Assembly: GCA_903881065.1 (NCBI GenBank)
Contig: CAIRRW010000238.1
Coordinates: 1 to 11,444 of the forward strand
Reading direction: 5' to 3'
DNA length: 11,444 nucleotides
Source: an uncultured Bacteroidota bacterium
GTDB taxonomy: Bacteria > Bacteroidota > Bacteroidia > 2-12-FULL-35-15
This document shows, one piece after another, positions 6,561 to 11,444 of this stretch. Each line of letters opens with the position of its first letter. Position 1 is the first letter of the stretch. Position numbers and translations under genes: made by a program. The notes below the pieces were generated by a model. The model ran no database searches. It had not been told where the DNA came from and worked only from the letters and a program-made list of their open reading frames with translations.

Positions 6561-6575
6561 CTGTTTTCAATACAG
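6561..6575. promoter_or_regulatory. CTGT-N7-ACAG dyad upstream of dinB, candidate damage-response operator
   Basis: CTGT (6561-6564) and ACAG (6572-6575) are inverted repeats 70 bp before the dinB ATG. The enterobacterial LexA box is CTGT-N8-ACAG, one base longer. The LexA-like protein here has a different DNA-binding domain, so the resemblance may be accidental. No consensus promoter could be fixed for dinB; TATAATTG at 6599-6606 is a weak -7 candidate without a -33 partner. Confidence 0.25.
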
Positions 6576-6645
6576 AATATACCACGCCATGGTTATTATA
6601 TAATTGGAACACCCCGATATACGATACGTTCAAGAGTATTTCAAA

Positions 6646-7827
6646 ATGAGTGAGCGACAGATAATGCATATAGACCTTGATACGTTTTTTGTTTCGGTGG
6701 AACGACTGACGAATCCGAAGCTGGTGGGAATGCCCGTGCTGATAGGCGGCACGAGTGACCGCGGGGTGGTGGCTTCATGCAGTTATGAAGCGAGGAAGTA
6801 TGGAATACACAGTGCGATGCCGATGCGAATGGCAAGGCAGCTGTGTCCGGAAGCCATTGTTGTGAGAGGAGATTCGGAACAATATAGTAAGTATTCTAAA
6901 GATGTTACTGATATTATAAAGGAGAATGTGCCGATGTATGAGAAGTCGTCGATTGATGAATTTTATATTGACCTGACGGGAATGGATAAGTTTTTTGGCT
7001 GTTATAAATTGGCAACTGAGATGAGGCAGAAGATTATGAAGGAAACGAATCTTCCTATTTCATTTGCTTTATCAACAAATAAAACGGTGGCTAAAGTGGG
7101 GACGGGAGAGGCGAAACCTAACGGGCATCAGGAGATACCAATGGGAACTGAACGCAGTTTCTTAGGCCCGTTATCAATAAAAAAGATACCGATGGTAGGA
7201 GATAAAACGTATCGGGTATTGAGCGAGTTGGGGGTGAAATATATATACACGATGCAGAAAATGCCTGTGGAACTGGTGGAGAGGGTGCTTGGGATAAACG
7301 GACGGGTGATATGGAAGAAGGCGAATGGGATTGATAATACGCCAGTGGAACAGTATTCGGAACGGAAATCGATTTCTACTGAACGGACTTTTGACAAAGA
7401 TACAATAGATGTGAAGGGGTTGAAGGCTTTGCTAGTGAGCATAACGGAGAAGCTTGCTTTTCAGTTGCGGACTGAGCAGAAACTGACGGCTTGCATTACT
7501 GTAAAGATAAGGTATTCGGACTTTAATACGTATACGATGCAGGCCCATTTGCCCTATACTTCGTTAGACCATGTGCTGATGGAGAAGGCGAAGGAACTGT
7601 TTGATAAGCTCTATCAGAAGCGGATGCTGATTAGATTAATCGGGGTGAGGTTCAGCCATTTGGTGCAGGGCAATTATCAGTATAATTTATTCGAAGATTG
7701 TACGGAGCAACTGCAACTGTATAGTGCGATGGATAGGATGAGGATGCGGTATGGAGCGGATGCGGTGCAACGCGCTTCTGGGATGGGGATACGGCACGGT
7801 GATTTTAATCCTTTTAAGGGGGAGTAG
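6646..7827 (+). CDS. dinB: DNA polymerase IV-like Y-family translesion polymerase
   Basis: This 393-residue translesion polymerase extends past damaged bases with low fidelity. Its metal-binding residues are Asp10 (HIDLD), Asp104 and Glu105 (SSIDEF). Phe15 corresponds to the DinB steric gate that excludes ribonucleotides. The thumb and little finger follow, with KPNGHQEIP (157-165), PMVGDKT (182-188) and the little-finger strands around 240-340. QYNLF (345-349) is a beta-clamp binding motif. The frame can be extended upstream to a TTG at 6604, but the ATG at 6646 gives the normal family N-terminus. It is followed 33 bp later by the DnaE-type gene and is divergent from the LexA-like repressor, which suggests damage-inducible mutagenic synthesis. 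ImuB was considered, but the catalytic residues are intact here whereas ImuB usually lacks them. Confidence 0.94.
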   Translation: MSERQIMHIDLDTFFVSVERLTNPKLVGMPVLIGGTSDRGVVASCSYEARKYGIHSAMPMRMARQLCPEAIVVRGDSEQYSKYSKDVTDIIKENVPMYEKSSIDEFYIDLTGMDKFFGCYKLATEMRQKIMKETNLPISFALSTNKTVAKVGTGEAKPNGHQEIPMGTERSFLGPLSIKKIPMVGDKTYRVLSELGVKYIYTMQKMPVELVERVLGINGRVIWKKANGIDNTPVEQYSERKSISTERTFDKDTIDVKGLKALLVSITEKLAFQLRTEQKLTACITVKIRYSDFNTYTMQAHLPYTSLDHVLMEKAKELFDKLYQKRMLIRLIGVRFSHLVQGNYQYNLFEDCTEQLQLYSAMDRMRMRYGADAVQRASGMGIRHGDFNPFKGE

Positions 7828-7860
7828 TTGGTTTATTAGTTTTAGTTATTGGGTTGGTTG

Positions 7861-10812
7861 ATGTTACTTAATTGTCATACATATTATAGTTTTTGTTACG
7901 GGACTTTTTCGAAGGAAGAATTGTTGGATGAGGTATTGCGGAATGGTTATTCTTCTTTTGTGCTTTCGGATATTAATAATACTTCGGCAAGTATTGATGT
8001 GGTACGGGAGGCGGGAGAGCGGGGTTTGAAACCAATTCTAGGGATTGATTTCAGGGATGGGGTGAGGCAGCAGTATGTGGGAATTGCTATTAATAATGAG
8101 GGTTTCAGAGAGCTGAACGAACACCTTTCGTATCATTTGCATAATAATATTGCTTTCGATTGTGAGGCTCCTGCCTTTAATAATGCGTACATTATTTACC
8201 CTTCGAATGGTTATAAAGACTGGGCTTTGAGAGCGAATGAGTTCGTTGGAATTTCGGTGAAAGATGTTTCAAGGTTGGCTTTTTTGCGGGTGAAAAAGCA
8301 TTTGAATAAGCTGGTGGCTTTGCAGCCGGTGAGTTTTGGAGGTAAACGACAATTCAATGCTCATAGGCTATTGAGGGCGATTGATAAAAACATGCTCTTG
8401 AGTAAATTGTCGGTGGACGAGCAGGGGAGTTTGGAGGAAGTGATGCTTACACGAAATGAAATGATGGCTGCTTATGCTGAATATCCAATGATTATAAGCA
8501 ATACGGAAGGCATTTTGAATGATTGCAGGATAGAATTTGTGTATGGAAAGTTTTCGAATAAGAATTTAAAGCATTATACAGGCAGCGTTTCGGGCGACGT
8601 GACTAAGCTGAGAAGTGAATGCGAGGTGGGATTAAAGTATCGTTATAACATACCTTCCAAAGAAGTTCTTCAACGCGTGGAAAAAGAATTGCAGATAATA
8701 GAGCAGATGGATTTTTCGGCCTATTTTCTTATTAACTGGGATATTATAACCTATGCTCAACATAAAAATTATTACTGGGTAGGCCGTGGAAGTGGTGCCA
8801 ACAGTATGGTTGCTTATTTATTGCGAATTACTGATGTGGACCCGATTGAACTTGATTTATATTTTGAGCGGTTTATAAATCCGGCACGTACTAATCCTCC
8901 TGATTTTGATATTGATTTCAGCTGGACGGACAGGGATGATATTACACAATATATATTCGATAGGTTTGGTCATCATCGGACAGCGTTGGTGGGTGCTTAT
9001 AATACTTTTCAGAAAGATGCGGTGGTGCGCGAATTGGGAAAAGTGTTTGGTTTGCCTGCAGAAGAAATAGATAGATTGCAGCGAGTGGATAAGTATCCGA
9101 ATTTAGATGAATTAGGGAAATTGGTGCTGCGGTATAGTAAATTAATACAAGGTTTTCCGAGTCATTTAAGTGTTCATTCGAGCGGTATTCTTATTTCGGA
9201 AGAGCCGGTGAGTTGTTACTGTGCAACTATTATGCCTCCAAAAGGTTATCCTACTGCGCAGTTCAGCATGCTGGAGGCAGAAGATATAGGGTTGTATAAA
9301 TTTGATATACTGAGTCAGCGAGGGTTAGGAAAAATAAAAGATGCGATACAGATTATAAAAGAAAATAAGAATGTAGAAATAGATATTCATGATATCAAGA
9401 AGTTCACGAATGACGAAAAAGTAAAAGAACTGTTGCGGGAAGGAAGAACAATTGGATGTTTTTATGTGGAGAGTCCTGCAATGCGAATGTTGCTGGCTAA
9501 ATTGCATGCAGATGATTATTTACGACTGGTGGCAGCGAGTTCGATTATTCGTCCGGGGGTGGCGAAGAGCGGAATGATGCGTGAATATATTTTGCGCTAT
9601 CGTGATGTAGAAAGACAAAAAAAAGCAGAAACAGAATTGCCTGAATTGTATAGTATTCTTAGAGAAACATACGGCGTGATGGTGTATCAGGAAGATGTAA
9701 TAAAAGTGGCGCATCTCTTTGCAGGATTAACATTGTCGGAGGCGGATTATTTAAGGAGAGGGATGTCGTGGAAATTTAAAAAACGAAATGAGTTTAATCA
9801 GGTGAGAGAACGATTCTTTGCTAATTGCAGGGAGAAGAATCATTCGGAGAACGTAATTTTAGATATATGGAATCAGATAGAGAGCTTTGCAAACTATGCC
9901 TTTTCGAAGGGGCACTCGGCTAGTTATGCTGTTGAAAGTTACCAGGCATTATACTTGAAAGCTCATTATCCGCTAGAGTATATGGTAGCTACGCTGAATA
10001 ACGGCGGTGGATTTTACCGCAAAGAATTATATGTACATGAAGCCAGGATGAATGGCGGATGTATATATGCTCCTTGTATAAACAACAGTGAATTAATTTC
10101 AGTGATAAAAGGAAATGAGATATATCTGGGGCTGGGATTGATAAATGAGCTGAATGCAGATATTGTATTTACTTCATACAAGGAGCGGGAGAAAAACGGA
10201 CTGTTTGTAGATGTATCGGATTTTATAAAAAGGGTGCCAGTATCATTAGAAGAGATGCGATTATTGATCCGTGTAGGTGCTTTCAATTCGATAAATAAAA
10301 ATAAAAAAGAACTTTTGTGGGAAATATATTCACTTATTAATCCACAAAAAGAAAAGAACACTTCGAAAGAATTATTTGAAATAAAAACCAGCAAATGGGA
10401 ATTGCCGGAACTTACAAGCAACAGATTTGATGATGCTTTTGATGAAATAGAGTTATTGGGATTTTCGCTTGGTGCGCCCACTGAACTGCTTAAAGATAAA
10501 TTGCCGGTTACACTTAGGGCAAAGGAATTAAATAACCATATTAATGAAACAGTGAGTATTGTTGGCTACTTGGTAACGGTTAAAAACACAAACACATCGA
10601 AAGGTGAACGAATGTGTTTCGGTACATTCACTGATACTGAAGGAAGGTGGATAGATACTGTTCACTTTCCTCCTTCTATTAAACGCTATCCTTTTACCGG
10701 GCCCGGCTGTTATTTACTTACCGGAAAAGTAATGGAGGAATTTGGTTTTATGAGTATTGAAATAAATGAAATGCATCGATTGGCGACCGTGGATAAAGAA
10801 ACCATTAAATAA
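7861..10812 (+). CDS. dnaE: Short DnaE-type DNA polymerase III alpha subunit, probably error-prone accessory polymerase
   Basis: This 983-residue C-family polymerase is shorter than replicative DnaE (about 1,160). The ATG at 7861 is preferred over an in-frame TTG at 7849. Residues 1-70 are a PHP domain, but the metal motif normally read HxHS is NCHTYYS and the TDH motif is SDI, so the PHP site is probably dead. The palm has GRGSGANS (308-315), PDFDIDF (347-353, metal Asp350 and Asp352) and KFDILS (480-485, Asp482). The fingers, helix-hairpin-helix region (about 750-810) and an OB fold (about 895-970) follow. The tau-binding C-terminal domain is missing and no canonical QxxLF clamp motif is evident. 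Pairing with dinB and a LexA-like repressor resembles DnaE2/ImuC cassettes, so a translesion role is more likely than replication. The coding strand looks G-richer near the 5' end than the 3' end by eye. Confidence 0.92.
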   Translation: MLLNCHTYYSFCYGTFSKEELLDEVLRNGYSSFVLSDINNTSASIDVVREAGERGLKPILGIDFRDGVRQQYVGIAINNEGFRELNEHLSYHLHNNIAFDCEAPAFNNAYIIYPSNGYKDWALRANEFVGISVKDVSRLAFLRVKKHLNKLVALQPVSFGGKRQFNAHRLLRAIDKNMLLSKLSVDEQGSLEEVMLTRNEMMAAYAEYPMIISNTEGILNDCRIEFVYGKFSNKNLKHYTGSVSGDVTKLRSECEVGLKYRYNIPSKEVLQRVEKELQIIEQMDFSAYFLINWDIITYAQHKNYYWVGRGSGANSMVAYLLRITDVDPIELDLYFERFINPARTNPPDFDIDFSWTDRDDITQYIFDRFGHHRTALVGAYNTFQKDAVVRELGKVFGLPAEEIDRLQRVDKYPNLDELGKLVLRYSKLIQGFPSHLSVHSSGILISEEPVSCYCATIMPPKGYPTAQFSMLEAEDIGLYKFDILSQRGLGKIKDAIQIIKENKNVEIDIHDIKKFTNDEKVKELLREGRTIGCFYVESPAMRMLLAKLHADDYLRLVAASSIIRPGVAKSGMMREYILRYRDVERQKKAETELPELYSILRETYGVMVYQEDVIKVAHLFAGLTLSEADYLRRGMSWKFKKRNEFNQVRERFFANCREKNHSENVILDIWNQIESFANYAFSKGHSASYAVESYQALYLKAHYPLEYMVATLNNGGGFYRKELYVHEARMNGGCIYAPCINNSELISVIKGNEIYLGLGLINELNADIVFTSYKEREKNGLFVDVSDFIKRVPVSLEEMRLLIRVGAFNSINKNKKELLWEIYSLINPQKEKNTSKELFEIKTSKWELPELTSNRFDDAFDEIELLGFSLGAPTELLKDKLPVTLRAKELNNHINETVSIVGYLVTVKNTNTSKGERMCFGTFTDTEGRWIDTVHFPPSIKRYPFTGPGCYLLTGKVMEEFGFMSIEINEMHRLATVDKETIK

Positions 10813-10852
10813 CAGGATGAGTTATAATAAAACGGAGTGCAGGAGTTGCTTT

Positions 10853-10891
10853 AACAAAAAAGTTTCGAAGAAAATAGGGACTTTTTTTGTT
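10853..10891 (+). terminator. Probable terminator after dnaE
   Basis: AACAAAAAAGT (10853-10863) pairs with ACTTTTTTTGTT (10880-10891) with one bulged T around a 16-nt loop, ending in a T-rich stretch. It lies about 40 bp after the dnaE stop. The stem is almost all A-T, so it is weaker than the terminator at 4215-4243. Confidence 0.4.
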
Positions 10892-10957
10892 TATTAATTT
10901 ATTTCTAAAAAATGGGAATCGGACTTTGTCGTAAGCTGATTATTCTCAGACTCTTGA

Positions 10958-11019
10958 AAAAGGCAGGGATTTTTACCCGTGTTTTCAGTAATAAAACCCA
11001 TTGATTCGGGTGGCCTTTT
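10958..11019. other. Nested three-tier inverted-repeat structure, possible structured RNA
   Basis: Three stems sit inside one another. AAAAGGC (10958-10964) pairs with GCCTTTT (11013-11019), ACCCG (10975-10979) with CGGGT (11007-11011), and GTTTT (10981-10985) with AAAAC (10993-10997) around a 7-nt loop. An alternative pairing of ACCC at 10996-10999 with GGGT at 11008-11011 excludes the middle stem. No ORF covers it. It could be a leader, a small RNA, or the end of a decayed element; nothing here decides. Confidence 0.35.
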
Positions 11020-11081
11020 GGGGCAATCTAATTTAACCAACGACAGGAATTCGACTATTTACAGGCTATTCATTTTTTTTG

Positions 11082-11354
11082 TTGGCAACTCTTTCTAGGA
11101 GGTTCGATACAGTTGGCAGGACTTGCCAAACAGTTTCTTAAAGGTTCGAAACTCTTTGCAACTTGTTCGATACTCTTCGAAAGAGTTGCCAAACAGTTTG
11201 CAAGATGTTCGATACTCTTTGAATGAGTTGACAAACAGTTCTCAGGATATTCGATACTCCTTGCAGTAGTTGCCAAACAGTTCGCAGGAGTATCGATACT
11301 TTGTCTAGAAAATAGGCAACAAACTCCAACTTGTTCGATACACGGCGATGGATG
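11082..11354. repeat. Tandem array of thirteen 21-bp units
   Basis: The 273 bp divide exactly into 13 contiguous 21-bp units. Two types mostly alternate, giving a 42-bp higher period. One begins TTCGATACTCTTTGCA (units at 11103, 11145, 11166, 11208, 11250, 11292 and 11334) and the other begins TGCCAAACAGTTTGCA (units at 11124, 11187, 11229 and 11271). Outer units (11082, 11292, 11313, 11334) are more diverged, and a further degenerate unit may sit at 11050-11070. Because the unit is a multiple of 3, any frame reads as heptads. Two minus-strand frames stay open (one to 97 codons from a TTG), while the plus frame giving RYSLQELPNSLQDV-like heptads has in-frame TAG codons. Whether it is or was coding is unresolved. 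Confidence 0.85.
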
Positions 11355-11436
11355 TACGAACAAAAAACAACAATATCCAAATAGAGCAATTGAATATTAG
11401 GAACGTTTTTTTGTAATAGTATTCTGAGGTTTTAAA

Positions 11437-11444
11437 ATGGAAAA
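11437..11444 (+). CDS. Possible start of a following gene (partial)
   Basis: An ATG at 11437 (ATG GAA AA…) is preceded by GAGG at 11426-11429 with a 7-base spacing, a good Shine-Dalgarno arrangement. Only two codons are in the window, so the call rests on this signal alone. Confidence 0.2.

Noticed and set aside
6604..6645. TTG start for dinB, 14 codons upstream
   Set aside because: The ATG at 6646 gives the usual short lead before the HIDLD motif of Y-family polymerases; the extra residues match nothing.
6646..7827. ImuB as the identity of the Y-family gene
   Set aside because: The catalytic Asp/Asp/Glu and steric-gate Phe are intact, whereas ImuB proteins typically lack the catalytic acids.
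10014..10481. 155-codon minus-strand reading frame
   Set aside because: It is antisense to the conserved 3' part of the dnaE-type gene, with a Ser/Phe-rich composition typical of a shadow frame.
11082..11354. CRISPR array
   Set aside because: The 21-bp units are contiguous without unique spacers, and no cas gene is in the window.
11070..11389. Two overlapping minus-strand frames of 97 and 83 codons as genes
   Set aside because: They lie in a tandem repeat whose unit is a multiple of three, which makes long open frames easy; the longer one needs a TTG start, the shorter one stops inside the array, and neither shows a clear ribosome-binding site.

Overview
The window looks like AT-rich chromosomal DNA from a member of the Bacteroidota. 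The best evidence is a promoter before the tRNA gene with the TTTG-N20-TATCTTTG architecture typical of that phylum. Start codons with little or no Shine-Dalgarno sequence and the gene families present fit this. No transposase, integrase or phage gene is visible.

Left part (1-4013). A probable 3' end of a plus-strand gene (2-154) converges on a small minus-strand gene (193-393), with a strong hairpin between them. Then comes a tight minus-strand operon, transcribed in the order era (GTPase for 30S assembly), a ribulose-phosphate-3-epimerase-like barrel fused to a CBS pair of the KdsD type, a type I-beta DAHP synthase, and a KdsC-like HAD phosphatase. The last three genes are separated by only 1 and 3 bp. 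An epimerase carrying the regulatory tail of arabinose-5-phosphate isomerase, a PEP-aldose-phosphate condensing enzyme and a Kdo/KDN-8/9-phosphate-type phosphatase together suggest a dedicated 3-deoxy-ulosonate route. This is inference, and a plain supply route for DAHP is the conservative alternative.

Middle (4014-4243). An initiator tRNA-Met gene sits between a textbook promoter and a bidirectional terminator shared with the convergent gene.

Right part (4247-10812). A compact DNA-damage/mutagenesis module is arranged divergently. On the minus strand is a LexA/CI-type self-cleaving repressor (XRE HTH plus S24 peptidase), directly abutting a DEDDh exonuclease-GIY-YIG nuclease with UvrC-like cysteines. 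On the plus strand are a DinB-type Y-family polymerase with a clamp-binding motif and a short DnaE-type polymerase with a degenerate PHP site. This parallels lexA-imuA-imuB-dnaE2 cassettes, with different parts. The divergent intergenic region holds a repressor promoter with an overlapping dyad, a CTGT-N7-ACAG dyad and a REP-like palindrome.

Right end (10813-11444). There is no convincing gene for about 620 bp. This stretch holds a weak terminator, a nested inverted-repeat structure of about 60 nt, and a striking array of 13 back-to-back 21-bp units (11082-11354) in which two unit types mostly alternate. A possible new gene starts at 11437.
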